Shown in pieces: positions 50,900-63,920 of a stretch of 64,000 nt of DNA (its first letter is position 1; each line of letters starts with the position of its first letter). The notes under the pieces are model-generated. The model was not told where the DNA came from, did not search any database, and saw only the letters and a program-made list of their open reading frames with translations. A program made the translations under genes and the position numbers. Source of the DNA: Panagrolaimus kolymaensis (Eukaryota; Nematoda; Chromadorea; Rhabditida; Panagrolaimidae); NCBI GenBank assembly GCA_028622995.1, contig JAJQJQ010000011.1:2604001-2668000 (forward strand), in the 5' to 3' direction.

Positions 50900-51809
50900 A
50901 TTTTTTTCTCCTGGCAACCTCAAACTGAAGCAAGTAAACAAGCTTTGGAAGAAAGAATAAAATTTAAAAAATATGGAAGAGAAATGAGTGTTTAAAATTT
51001 TGAGGACAGCCTTTTTAAAGGCGTAAGCAGCAACGTGAATGTAAAATACAATTCAAATAAATTAAGTTTGTATTTAAAAACTAATTATTTGCTACAATTA
51101 TTATATATAAGAAAATTTTTTCTATCTTTCCCATTTTCCAACTACAAACGCCTTCATAAAGTTTTTAAAGTTCAAGGAAAGGTGGTTGAACAGCATGTTT
51201 TTGTGAGGTTTTTAAAACTACTGTGTTGTCTTTATTTTTTTCTCGATAAAAGATTTTTAAAGAAGCCATAAAAATTAAATTAAGTAATGCCACAAATTCT
51301 ATTGCTTGTTAAAGTAATTATATAAAGAACATCTGGGATTATTCATAGTAAATCGAGTACAAAAAACCCTTATCTGTTGTATTGTATAACCAACGATATG
51401 CCTAACTCAAAAATGTTTATGTTTAAAAACATATGAAAGAATAAATCATAAATGAAACAGAATTAGTCAATCAAAAAGAGCAAAAGTCCAACTTTTCTAT
51501 TGACAAGTCGATGTATTTTTTTAAAAAGTTGTTTGCCATTGTTTTCAGTTTAGATGGCATAAATGGAATTAAGCGTAAAGGGGATTTCTTTCAACAAAAA
51601 AAAACGATATTATTTAGATACAAATAATTATCAAGAAAAATAGGCAGGAAAAAAGAGAGATTTTGTTTCAAGAAGTTGATGCATTTTTTGGACAAAAGAA
51701 AATGCTTCAAAAATTTATGATTTACATAAAAACTAAAAACCGCTTGGATTTTGTTTTTTAGAAAATGTTTTTGTACGTACAAGGTCCTCATACTTGGTAA
51801 TTGAACAAC
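50900..51809. other. Divergent intergenic region
   Basis: 910 bp between the starts of the peptide-precursor candidate (-) and the lectin gene (+). No coding exon supported; open frames at 51035-51271 and 51591-51791 have no splice context. Confidence 0.4.
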
Positions 51810-53149
51810 ATGCTATCAAAGTTGATATTTGTTTATTTGTAAGATTTTTTATTACTATTTTTAAACTTGCTTAAACGGCTTATTTTCAGTGTTTCAATTG
51901 CTTTTCAAGTTGTTACAAGCTGTCAATATGATGATGCAAAGGTTCCAAAAGAAGGTTTTATTCGAACTCTGTGTGTTCCAGGTCCATGGGAAGGTTCATG
52001 TTTGATTATTTTGTCTAATTTGGATTATGATTCGGCAAATACTAAATGTTATTATGAACATGGTGGTAGATTAGCAACAGCAGCTTTAAATGAAGATTTT
52101 TATGAATCATGGCTTAAAAGAATTCATTATGATCCTGAAATAACTGTTGATAAAGATACTCGTTTTTGGATTGGATATAACCGTAAAACAATGGGTTTTA
52201 ATGATGTTAAACCAAGTGATGCAACAAAAGAATTTTTTGACGAAGAAATTTGGTAAATATTTTCTACTTTGAGAACTGTTTATGTTTGAATCTTTTAGGA
52301 ATAATGTTTTTATTAGAAAACCTGATGCTTCAATTTCATGGGAAGGACAAAATAAACCTTCACCAAACTCTGAATCCAACTGTCCTGATGTTTCGACTGT
52401 ATTCAATCCAAATACTGGTAAAGCTTTCGTGATTCAAGCATCTGAAAAACATTATGCTCTTTGTGAAACTCCGAGATGGAATAAACTTCGATGCGATGCT
52501 GGATGGTATTTAATTCCCAAACTTCGAATGTGTTTTAAAATTGTTCAAGAAAAAGTCAATTTTTTTGAAGCACAAAGAAAATGTCAAGAACTAAAGTCAT
52601 TTGTTGCTGTCCCAAGTGACGAGCCTGAAATTCATGCTTTCCGAGGTAAGGTGTTTTAAAAGTTAGAAATGCTCATTCTTCTTTAATCAGCATTTATTAT
52701 AAATCGAAAGCGCTTTTTTTATATAAAAAAATATTGGTATCGTAAATTATGTTTCGGATTGATAATGGTATAAATATATTTTTAAATTAATTCTTCAACA
52801 CGAACTTCATAGTTACGTTTTTTCTTTATCAGGAATTTTTTAAAGTAAACTATGTATAAAATTATTTGAAACTAAAATATTTTTTTCAGCTGTTATGGAA
52901 CTTGAAAAGGTAAATGAAATATGGAGTGGTACCAAATATTTTGATGGAGAAGTTTTTACTCTTGATGGAACAATACCTAACTGGCCTGGTGTAAAACCTC
53001 GCGCTAAATCTATTTGTTTTGCATTTTATCTGATACCATTTGTAGGCCCAAATGGAGAAATTGGCGATGCATTGACTAAATTCTGTGACGGTTCTATTTG
53101 GTATGCTTGTCAAAGATTTGCTGATCAATCATTTTCTCTTAATGTTTAA
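51810..53149 (+). CDS. Secreted protein with two C-type lectin-like domains
   Basis: Exons 51810-51838, 51890-52252, 52299-52645, 52890-53149; 332 aa. A signal peptide (MLSKLIFVYFVSIAFQVVTS) is split by the first intron. Two C-type lectin-like domains follow. The first runs from GSCLIILSNLDYDSANTKCYYEHGG to NNVFIRKPDASISWEGQNKPSPN (RFWIGYNR and W-E/G-x-N-P type motifs). The second runs from CDAGWYLIPKLRMCFKI and AQRKCQEL to WNGS-like IWSGTKYF, LDGTIPNWPG and IWYACQRF near the end. The usual EPN/QPD and WND calcium-site motifs are not intact (for example NKPSPN, and no WND), so calcium-dependent sugar binding is doubtful. Nematode secreted lectins of this kind are often immune or intestinal effectors; that role is inferred from the family. 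Confidence 0.85.
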
Positions 53150-53435
53150 TAAACTTTTTTTTTTAATAAATGTAATTATTGCGTAAATTCAACAAAATAA
53201 AAATTCAGATTTAATCTTATTTTTCCATTAATATGAGACAAGCTATTTAATCATAATAAAATTAATAAACGATTAATTATGGATTGAAAAAATAAAGAGA
53301 AAAACCATAGGAGGGAATTTTCGATCTTTATTACAAAAATCAAATTCAACTGTAAATGTGGTTTTTTTGTATGCACATAATTTCAATTTTATGACTTTAT
53401 TACTATATTACTCTTAGAAATACATTTATAGTTTA

Positions 53436-55063
53436 TTAATAAAAAGGTAAAATATATTTGATATTTATAACAGAATTAGGACCACCATTGGCTTCTAAAA
53501 TTGCCAAAGTTTTATCGACACAATCCCTATATTTATCGTTCAAAGTTTGAGAAATATCCATCGTCATCATTTTTACCATTTTTGTTTTACCTAAATTTTA
53601 AGATTTACAAAAAATACATATTGAAAGACTAAAATAATTACGAAAGGGTGGGAGAAGCTGACGATAAAATGCTACAAGGAGCCGTCCACAACCATTCAAT
53701 TGAGCAATTTGTTGTAAAAGCATACACATTTCAATTCGTTTTTCTAAATTCATTGAATTCAGGCCTTTACGAAGTTGTGGCACATAATCAATCATCGTTT
53801 CAGCAGCAATTTGAGCACCATGAATTGTTGTGAGAAGATCATGAAAGGATTTATATGCAAGCAAACGATATGGCTGAAAATTGGTATAAAGCTTTCTAAA
53901 AATTTGAATTTCTTAAATGAATGATAAAATTAGCAAAAATAGTTTATTGTTGGGAAAATAAAAAAATTTGCATAACATTTGCATGACACACTCAAAAACG
54001 TATATAAAAGGCTGCTGACCATCCAAAAAATTCAGTTTGCTTTCTCTTCTTGTTGAAAGTTCATATCGTTGATTTCTCTGCTCTCTTGTGCTCATCGTTA
54101 TCTCGTGCTCATCGTTATCTCGTCTTGGTTGAAATCTTCTAAATCTCTTGCTATGGGTTACTTACCTGGTGAAGATGATCATGCTACAACTCTGGCTCAA
54201 GGTGATTCTCAAACAACTGATGGTAATGGTGTTTGTACAAATCCAACGTATGTTTATTTTTTAAGACTTTTAAAAGGAAAACTATATGACTTTTTTTCAG
54301 GGGCTACAATCTACGCATTCCATTCATCGTCTTCTCTGTCATTGGTCTCATCATCCTCGTCGCCATCATCGTGCTCATCATCAGCCGCTGCAAAAATATC
54401 AATGCTGGTCGCAAAGGTGGTAAACGTCGCAAGCATCAAAGAAAGAACAACAACAAAAAATAATAATATTTTGTAATCATTATGTTTGTGTTTCGTTTGT
54501 AATAATAATAAATTTTTTTTAAACAATTTTTTACCTGTTTCTCTATTGGCAAACCTAGGGCAAATTGGCGGAGAAGTTCACGAGCATTTTGTGGTGAGAG
54601 GCGATTGGGATCCAGAAGCCATTCAATAGTTTTAGACATACCTGTTCCAGAGGTATCGATTAGACGAATTGGAAGCCTTCGTTCTTCATAAATTCTGATA
54701 AATCTTTCATCTTCGGGCGTTACAGATTGTGAGCGGTGGAATTTTGTTTTGGCAGGAGTAAAAGGACGAGTATTTTGTTGTTCAGCTTGGATTGTGAATG
54801 CTGGAACCTTAAATTTTAAACAAAATTAACTTTGATCCAAACAAACTTCGTATTTCTGTTCTTTAACTTCTCACTCCTTTTCTTTCATGCATTTTAAAAC
54901 TCTTTCTTACCTTTCTAAACGATGATGGTTTCTTTCGATACAGTATTTGTTCTCTTTTATTATCTGCGACAATATCCTTTCTTCCTATTGGTATACGAAA
55001 TCCTGGACTCACTGATCGCCATCGAGGTTGTTGACATTTTTTTGTAATGTCGTAACTAATCAT
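53436..55063 (-). CDS. pcrg-1: PACRG-family protein
   Basis: Four exons: 55063-54911, 54807-54535, 53873-53642, 53590-53436; 270 aa, human PACRG being of similar length. The N-terminal 60 residues are basic. The conserved domain begins ERFIRIYEERRLPIRLI, passes ELLRQFALGLPIEKQPYRLLAYKSFHDLL, and ends with VPQLRKGLNSMN, MLLQQIAQLNGCGRLLVAFYRQLLPPFR and a C-terminal GGPNSVINIKYILPFY. These are the ARM-like helices and ending of PACRG, a microtubule inner protein of ciliary doublets. In nematodes cilia occur only on sensory neurons, so expression there is expected. For exon 3 I used the TTTTCAG acceptor just before CCATATCGT, because an upstream TTTTTAG would break the frame. Intron 2 (661 nt) contains another gene on the opposite strand. 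Confidence 0.88.
54153..54463 (+). CDS. Small single-pass membrane protein nested in PACRG intron
   Basis: Exons 54153-54247 and 54301-54463; 85 aa. The polar N-terminus (MGYLPGEDDHATTLAQ) lacks a signal peptide. A strong membrane segment follows (IPFIVFSVIGLIILVAIIVLIIS), then CKN and a very basic tail (GRKGGKRRKHQRKNNNKK). Valine/isoleucine GTC and ATC codons and a higher GC content in the membrane part mark it as coding. It lies entirely inside intron 2 of the PACRG-family gene, transcribed the opposite way. No family recognised. It could be a type I-like or tail-anchored protein with the basic tail in the cytosol. Confidence 0.75.
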
Positions 55064-55394
55064 TCTCTCTCCTTTTTGTTGTTTTTGAGAAAACTACAAG
55101 CTGCTTTTTTCATTTCTTTTTTTATTTTCTCCTTCTTTTCGACGACTTTATGCTTCGCTGATCCTCTTTCTTTCCTTCTCTTTTGCCTTAATCTGCTTTT
55201 TACTTTTCTTCAGTTGGATTTGCTTCCGGAAGAGCTACATTTGTGAAAACAAAATGCATAAAATATTTATTGTTTGTTTCTTTTCCTTACAAACAAAACA
55301 AATATACAAAAAAGTGAGAAAGAAATGTTGCAATAAGAATGAACCATTTAAGGCAACTTTTATAATAACCGTTTTTTTATTTATATTGTTGTTT
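55064..55394. other. Intergenic, PACRG promoter and channel 3' region
   Basis: 331 bp between the PACRG start (-) and the stop of the channel gene (-). The short open frames on the plus strand (55028-55457) are the complement of these untranslated regions. Confidence 0.35.
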
Positions 55395-58005
55395 TTAATA
55401 AGTTTTAATTTTTATAACATCACTGAGGTAAATGCTCCAATAAGCAAAATTAAATAAAATAAATGCCACGGGAAATACCATTCTGAAAATCAAGCAAAAA
55501 GATTATTACTTGTTTGTATTTTGGTTTTGAAAATGTGGATTTTACCTTGCAACAATATCAATCCTTTCTGCTCTTCCTTTGGTTGATAACATGCTACACC
55601 ATCGAACTAATTCAACCCTTTTTCTTTGACCAACGTAAACGAGGTCATTAAATTCGGGAAGTTGGGTCCAATCGGGTTCATTCTGTCTTAAAGCTTGTTG
55701 ATCTTGAACAGCCACAGATTGTAGTTCATGATTTTCATCGTCTTGATCATATTGTAAGCTTAATCGAAGCTTTCGATTCTTTCGAAGAAGTCCTTTCTTT
55801 TCAACGGATTTTTTTCTTCCAAAAAAGTTTGATAAAACAGAAGATTTATGGTCATTTTCAATGGTATTTGCTGCAACATTGGAAAGCCTCGTTCGATTAT
55901 ATGCAATTTTTCGCATTTGTCGATGCTCTTCTAATATTCCCATATAATTTACAACAGCATATTCGATGAGACTTGCAAAAATGAAAACTAAAATGTTTTT
56001 TATGATTTTATGAAAAATTAAAAAATGATATTTACTAACTTCCACAACTTCCAATCCAAACATCGATGGCTTTGCTATAACTTACAGGAGGCAAATTTGA
56101 GTTTATTGCTGCAATTTTAAAACCCTTTTATTTACTAAAACTTTAAGTTAATGAGAAACTTACAATGATGAGTAACAATCATCGTTAAAAGTGTAACAAT
56201 CGCAAGTGGAACTCTTGCAGCGGTGGATTTCCAATCAATCCAATATGAAACCCATGAAACGCCCACAAGCATCGCTGACCTTAAATTATATTTTTAAATC
56301 TTATCTTTAAAAATGGTGAAAAGCTTACGGTATATAAAGTTGTAACAAAAAGTATGAAAAAACCCGACTTAGTGTTATGTTTACCCGTAAACAAGAATAA
56401 GTGCCAGTGTTAGTAACACTATCACATGTTGCATTGGAATATTCAGATATAACAAAATTAGGCATGGCTCCGTTCGCACCTTCATGCATGTTTATGCCAT
56501 TGATATCCCATTTATAAATAATATCATTTGTTGTGTAAGCATCTTAAACAAGGCAATTATGGTTTTGATAAAAGCTATCTATCTACTTACAACTAGCAAA
56601 ATCAATAACACATTTTTGAACATCCATTGGATATTTTACTAAAAAACGATAAAAATAAGAATGTTAAGGCTAAAATAAAAGCTTACAAAGATTCATATTG
56701 CATGCTAAAATTAGAGTTAAACGACGATTGTAAAATATTTTTCCATCGGAGCGAATTCTAATATATTTATTTTCCTAAAAATCCAATTATTTGAAACTTA
56801 ATAAAGCTTTAGGAAGATGGAAGGGTGAGTACCTGATCAAGCATATGATACCATCCATTTCTTTCATTTTGGAAAAACGTATCCTGGAAAATTTATGTTT
56901 TCATAACTTTTTTTACTTTTTCAAATTAAAATTTTTAAGCGAAGTTTTTATAAGTTTTAATGGAAAATTACTTCATTTTTTAAAATTTATAATAGAAACT
57001 AACCGGAATCCAAAGTGTTTGGTCTTTAGCAACATTAATAAAATCAAAATTTCTAAATTCTGAATGATGGGTAAATCTAAGCCTTTCATCAAACCATTCT
57101 TGTTGAAAACGAAATTGTGCTTTAAACTCCATATTTTTTTCACTCACTGCTCCAATGGATCTTATGTTTAAACTCGTATGAACCACCACTGGTCCTCGCT
57201 TTTCCATGGTGGGATCATTACCAAAAGGTCGTACAGCAGGATCATAACCTTCAAGAAGTTCACAAATGGTCATTTGTTCCCTCCATGCTTGATAATTGGT
57301 TGTTCGACGATTGAAGGCTGTTCTTTTACTGCAAAAAAAAAAATAAGTGCAATGACGTCGTAGCTTGAATTAAGTTAGAAACAAAAGCAAAGTCAAAGTT
57401 TAGTTTTCAGTAGTTTTAAATGTGCGCTAAAAAAAGGATGCCAGCGTTTATAATAATTTGATTATAAAATTTCTAAGAAAGGCTATGGGATAATGTCATA
57501 AAGCTTCAAACAGCATCAAAAATAGATTTATAATTTCGTTTTAGAATGCTTTTATTTTCAAATAATTGGATCAAATAGAAAAAAGTGTTGACATTTTTAG
57601 TGGAAAAGCTTTGAAAGCTCTTGGAGGCTTTAGACATAAACACGTAGTCTCACTCACGATCGCTTGCTCCATTTTTAATTACCTTTGTTAAAATTTATGC
57701 ACTAAAGTTCTTTAGTGAAATGGGAAGGCTTCAAAAAAAAAAAGCTTGCAAAGCCTCATATACTTTTGATTCATTTTAAAGAAAATAACAAAAATCTAAA
57801 TTCCAAGCTATGGATATCATAAGCTCGTATTTTTTAAATGTTTGGCAAGGTCATAATTAATAAATGCAACCAAAACCCGCATACGAAATAAAGGGATAAT
57901 TAGAAAATCTTAAACTTACCAACTGGGTTTTTTCTTTTTGCTTTTCCCCGAAACAGTAATAACAAAAAATAAAATTAAAAATATCGTAGATGATTTCAGT
58001 CTCAT
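55395..58005 (-). CDS. GluCl-like Cys-loop channel subunit with unusual pore
   Basis: Ten exons: 58005-57920, 57328-57004, 56883-56833, 56774-56687, 56638-56591, 56542-56329, 56279-56164, 56108-56040, 55987-55546, 55482-55395; 508 aa. Signal peptide [20 protein letters not shown]. The ligand-binding domain has [12 protein letters not shown], the Cys loop C-x13-C ([16 protein letters not shown]) and the second disulfide pair ([14 protein letters not shown]) typical of glutamate-gated chloride and glycine receptor subunits. Four membrane segments follow: M1 [16 protein letters not shown]2 [19 protein letters not shown]3 [21 protein letters not shown]4 [15 protein letters not shown], with a 145-residue basic M3-M4 loop. 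The pore differs from relatives: the -2' proline of PAR is Ala (AAR) and position 2' is Pro. GluCls are the ivermectin targets of nematodes; whether this one gates on glutamate is unknown. The last exon ends shortly after M4. Confidence 0.88.
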
Positions 58006-59685
58006 TGTTATTGCCACAAATATTTATTATACTACCAAAAAATTCAAAAATATTTTTCTTTCACATTCGTGTAAATAATTCTTTGTTCTTTCAACTGAAG
58101 CATGCATAAGAAAAAAAGTCTGAAAGAAGAAGCTGAATGACGTACGTTTAAAAAAAAATATTCAAAACAAAGAATCTTCGTCTTTGAAGAAGAAATAAAA
58201 AAAAAGCCACGGACAAAGAAGAACCAAAAAAGGGGAAGGAAAGAAGACTCCATGTTTTTTTCTTTCTTCTTCGTTGCATCGACTTGAAGCAAGTTAGTTA
58301 GTTCATCGACGTCCTCTTATTTTTTTGTTTTGTTGTTGCGGCGGTAATTGAATTTCATCGAAGAAAAGAAGATGCTTTTGCGCATGCTTCTTCGTACTTT
58401 TTCTTCTTTTTCTCCTTCAGTGGCAGAAATGAAGAAAAACAAAGTTGAAAAATAGCTAAGAAATAAAAAAAGGAGAAAGAAAAGTTTTTTTATCCATTGA
58501 ACGAAGGGAAAAATTCGCTAGAAATGTTATTACTAAATAACGGCGGCAAAAGGAAGAAGAAAAATATTGAGACGACGACGTCTTTGAAGAAGAAAAAGAA
58601 GCTTAAATCTCATTTATTTATAAGTGATGATAGAAGTACATACAAGTTTAAACCTTTTTTTATAAATGTGAGAAATGTTAAACAAAAAAGGAAGTTAATA
58701 AAAAAATAGTTATAATTTTTCTGAGAAACCATATTTACTAAGTATAAGCAGAAGAGTAATTTATTTTTATAAACGAAACAAGAAGCGAGAAGCGTTATCA
58801 TCTTTTTAATGAGAGTTACTAGGCCATACATTTGTTTTACAGAAATAAATATTTTTAAACTGGATAAAATTACTATTGTTTCCTCTTCTTTATTTTTATA
58901 AAACAAATGTAAATATTTAAAAATAAATAAACGAAAGAATAGCATTTTTTGGATGTCAAAAAAATAGCAACAGAAAAATTACAAAGTTTCAATCGTAGGT
59001 ATATGGGTGTTGCAAAAGGCATACGATAATTTACAAAGCAATTTTATTAATATTATTTACTAAGACAACATCATCATCTTCTTGACCGATTTTGTTTCAA
59101 GTTTTAAAATTAAAAACACTTTGAAAATAAAAAAGCAAACAAAAACGGAAGTCAAAACAACAAATATTTTTTTTGGCACTTGCTTCACCTGCAAAAAAAA
59201 GAAGCAAGCATGCATTCAGTCTTTCAAAAAAGAATGCATAGTAACAAAAAAAGTATTTTTGCTTTCGATAAAAAAAAATATGTATGGAAAGTAGTTGAAG
59301 TAACTCTGAATTTTTTTATTTTTTGCCGCAAAAATAAGTGGCCTTTTTTCTTCTTCTTCTGCTTGTCAATTTAAAGGTGGACTAACCAACCAACATAGAG
59401 GACTTCAAATTGTAATAGCACAGATGACGCTTATTGATTGCTTCAGTGAAAAAAGAGGGGAAAGATTATTAAAAGCTTAAAACAAAAAGCATATCAAATT
59501 TCCACTTTTCTAAATCTTAAAAAGTAGGCGTGTTGCCATTTGAGAAAGAGAGAAAAGTAAACGTATAAAAATGCAATTTTTAACTCTAAAGATTGATTGC
59601 TCGACGTTAAAAAAAACAAACAAAAGTTTTAAACTATTTTATTCCTACATAATAAAAATAATAACAACAACAATCAAATTTAATT
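58006..59685. other. Intergenic, upstream of channel gene
   Basis: 1.7 kb, rich in A/G and T/C tracts (GAAGAA-like runs at 58180-58600). Open frames made of K and E or F and L reflect those tracts. No gene supported. Confidence 0.45.
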
Positions 59686-60679
59686 CTAAAGCGATCTCTT
59701 CTTAAACTTTTTATCAACGTAACGATCGATCTTTTGAGTAACTTCAGGATCAAAAGGCATTCCAGCATCAGGGCGAGTCCAATCAAAAGCTTGATCATCG
59801 TAATCATACCATTCTTTCTTGGGTTTGAATGAGCGATATAGTCGTTTATTTCGAAGGCTAATAACTTGACCACTAGTACCAGGATAAGCAGTAATGCCTG
59901 AAAAGGATAAAAAAATTAAAGGAAAACTAGGAAATAAATAACATGCCTCCATGTAAGGCTTCAGTATCATTGGGATGAAAGCGAACAGGATGTTCTCGAA
60001 TAGCCAAATTTTCAGGAAGAGAATCATCACGAGCCATTTGTGTATATTTTGTTGTATTTGAAATTGGAGTCGAATAAAATTCAAGAACATCAGCAGCAGT
60101 TTTCATTTTGTGTAAATCTGAATTTGGAATATAAAGTCCAATTTGCGACGCAATAGTTTCAATAATCTAAAATTATTCTTTAACAACACAAAATTTTTCT
60201 TATAAAAAGCATACTTTAAACTTTAATTTGACGTCAGAGATAGTAAATTCTTTCCAATCACCACTAACTTCTGCACTTGATGTAACAGCATCTCCAACAA
60301 TGGATTCAATATCTGCAGGAGGAGAATATGCAATGTTAAATTTTAATAACCTAAAAGTAAACGATAAATGTAAAAATAAACGAGGTTTTAAAGCTTACCC
60401 TCGAGCGCGAACTTCATCCATATATTTAGTTTTGTCTGAAACAACCATAAAGGATTTGGGTTTGACAGCAGGAGTAACATCGACATCTGTTTGTATTGAA
60501 GAAAGTTTAGATCGTAATTTTTCCTTAAAAAAAAGAAGAGTAAAACAAAATTATGAATGAAAGAAAAAAACCTTTTGTTCAGGAGTTAAACTTGTTGGAA
60601 CTTCATTTTTGAATCGGTATGATAAACATTGAATTGAAGAATGAGCTCGTGGAAGTTTAGCAACACATCTCGGTAACAT
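59686..60679 (-). CDS. mrpl-50: Mitochondrial ribosomal protein mL50
   Basis: Five exons: 60679-60572, 60523-60399, 60350-60215, 60166-59947, 59897-59686; 266 aa. The N-terminus (MLPRCVAKLPRAHSSIQCLSYR) is a mitochondrial targeting type. The conserved block LYIPNSDLHKMKTAADVLEFY-STPI-SNTTKY and DSLPENLAIRE matches the core of mL50 (MRPL50), a protein of the mitochondrial large ribosomal subunit. The 80-residue C-terminal extension, starting HPNDTEALHGG and rich in W, Y and K, is not in the short (158 aa) human protein. The last intron uses a GC donor (GGAG|GCATGT) with a normal TTTTCAG acceptor; no GT donor keeps frame. An acceptor-like TTATTACAG abuts the start codon, so a trans-spliced leader would leave almost no 5' untranslated region. 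Confidence 0.85.
59898..59946 (-). other. GC-AG intron in mL50 gene
   Basis: 49-nt intron beginning GCATGT after GGAG and ending TTTTCAG. The GTTATT one step downstream would break the frame of the following exon. GC-AG introns are a known minor class in nematodes. Confidence 0.75.
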
Positions 60680-60924
60680 CTGTAATAAATAGGGCAGAGT
60701 TTTAGTAAAATTTGATAAAGATTCCACCAACAGCAAAAAAATTGTCAAACGTTTGAGCCGTCAAAAAAAAGATGAAATTAATTTTTTCTGTTTTTTTCGT
60801 GGTGAAACTTTTTTCAAACGTTTACTATTGAAAAAAAGTGCTTCAGCCAATTTTGTTTGAATAAAAATTAAATTTTCTGTTTCTAATTATTCTTTAATTT
60901 TTTTATTTTTTGTTGATATAAATT

Positions 60925-62623
<1,699 letters not shown>

Positions 62624-62771
62624 TTGTTATTTTTTTATATGATGCAATATTTTTTTCATTAAATACATTATTTCTTTTCTTTTGTTGTTTTTTTGACTTC
62701 TGATAGGGTTCTTAATCCCTGTATTATCTTTTTTCATGGACTTTGCAACTTTATAGTTTCTAGTTTTTAGA
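62624..62771 (+). promoter_or_regulatory. Short intercistronic region with trans-splice acceptor
   Basis: 148 bp between the AlaRS stop and the next ATG on the same strand. It is T-rich and ends in TTTTTAG|A-ATG. The length and U-rich content are those of nematode operon junctions where spliced leader is added to the downstream cistron. Confidence 0.5.
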
Positions 62772-63595
62772 ATGTTTGGTATTTCAACATTTCTTGAAGA
62801 TTATGGCTGGCATCTATTGGGTGGATCCATAGTACTTGGTTTTGTTTATTTCAAGTATTTGAAGCCTGCGATTAATAATTATTTTCACCAACGAAATCTT
62901 CGGCAATTAAAGAAATTTGGTAAGGGTTTCATCAAAATTATTTTTTAACAAGATTTTTTTTCAGACAAAAATGTAGCTGAAAAATATGGTGATAAGATGA
63001 AAGCTGCACGTGAAAAGCAATACCAAGACTATTTGGCTGAAGCTGCATTGGAACAAGAAAAAGCAGCTCAAAGACAAAGACTCCGTGAAGAAAAAGATCG
63101 AGATGAAAGTTTTAATGAATCTGCTGGAAATTCGTTGAATGCAAGCCTTCTCATCGATCCTATTGATGATTCTGAAGATTATGTTATGCGAAAAATTACC
63201 TCAAAGAAAGTTGTAATTTTCTCCAAAAGAAGCTGCCCATTCTGTGTGTACGTTTTCTCTTCTTTTTTTGTTGACATTAATTGAGCGATTTAATTTTAGA
63301 AAAGCTAAGCAAGCATTGAGTTCATTCCGTTTATCTAAAGAAGACTATGAAGTTATTGAACTTGATGATTATCCTGGAAAGATGGCTCATAAAATTCAAA
63401 GTACTCTTGAAAAAATGACTGGTGCGCATTCTGTTCCTCGTGTCTTCATTAATGAACGTTGTATTGGCGGTGGTGACGATACTTTAGCTGCTTTAAGGTA
63501 ATGTGTTTGCTGTTATTTTTTCCTTAAGATTTGATTTTCTTTTTTTCAGGGATGGAAGACTTGAAAGTTGGCTACGTGAAGCAAATGTGATCTAA
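62772..63595 (+). CDS. Selenoprotein S-like / glutaredoxin fusion
   Basis: Exons 62772-62919, 62965-63247, 63300-63497, 63550-63595; 224 aa. Residues 1-35 hold a short luminal start and a membrane helix (DYGWHLLGGSIVLGFVYFKYLKP). Residues 50-95 form a charged helix (AEKYGDKMKAAREKQYQDYLAE, EEKDRDE) like the cytosolic coiled coil of selenoprotein S (VIMP), an ER membrane factor of ERAD. From about residue 125 there is a glutaredoxin domain: VVIFSKRSCPFCVKAKQAL with the active site CPFC at 140-143, YEVIELDDYP, the cis-proline SVPRVFINE and the glutathione-site GGGDD, ending RDGRLESWL. The glutaredoxin part is certain; the selenoprotein S likeness rests on topology and composition. An acceptor TTTTTAG sits one base before the ATG. 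Confidence 0.88.
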
Positions 63596-63920
63596 GCTTC
63601 TTATGCTTTTGCAACAGTTCTCAAAAAGTCCAAATGGCGTTAAGCGTGTTTTCCTTATCATTATTTCTTTGTTGGAAAAAAATTATATTGTGCTTTGTTT
63701 TTGATTTCATTCCATGTTTAATTTTTTTTATTCAATTGTCTGTTAAAGTTGTTTTTTTGATAATTGATAAAATTTTTAAAGCAGTTTATTGAAGGTTTGA
63801 ATTGAAATAATATTTGATAAAGTTGAAAGCGGATTACGGATAACGCGTTTGTATTTACATATGTAAGGTCTGGTTGTAAAAGGCATTAGCGTTATTTTGA
63901 ATGGTGTAAGAAGCAAGACT
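63596..63920. other. Intergenic
   Basis: 325 bp between the glutaredoxin fusion and the start of the partial permease gene. It holds the 3' untranslated region of the former. Open frames on the minus strand (63776-63964) are the complement of the permease start. Confidence 0.35.

Noticed and set aside
58497..58709. 70-codon Lys-rich open frame
   Set aside because: Composition reflects GAA/AAG tracts; no partner exons or motif.
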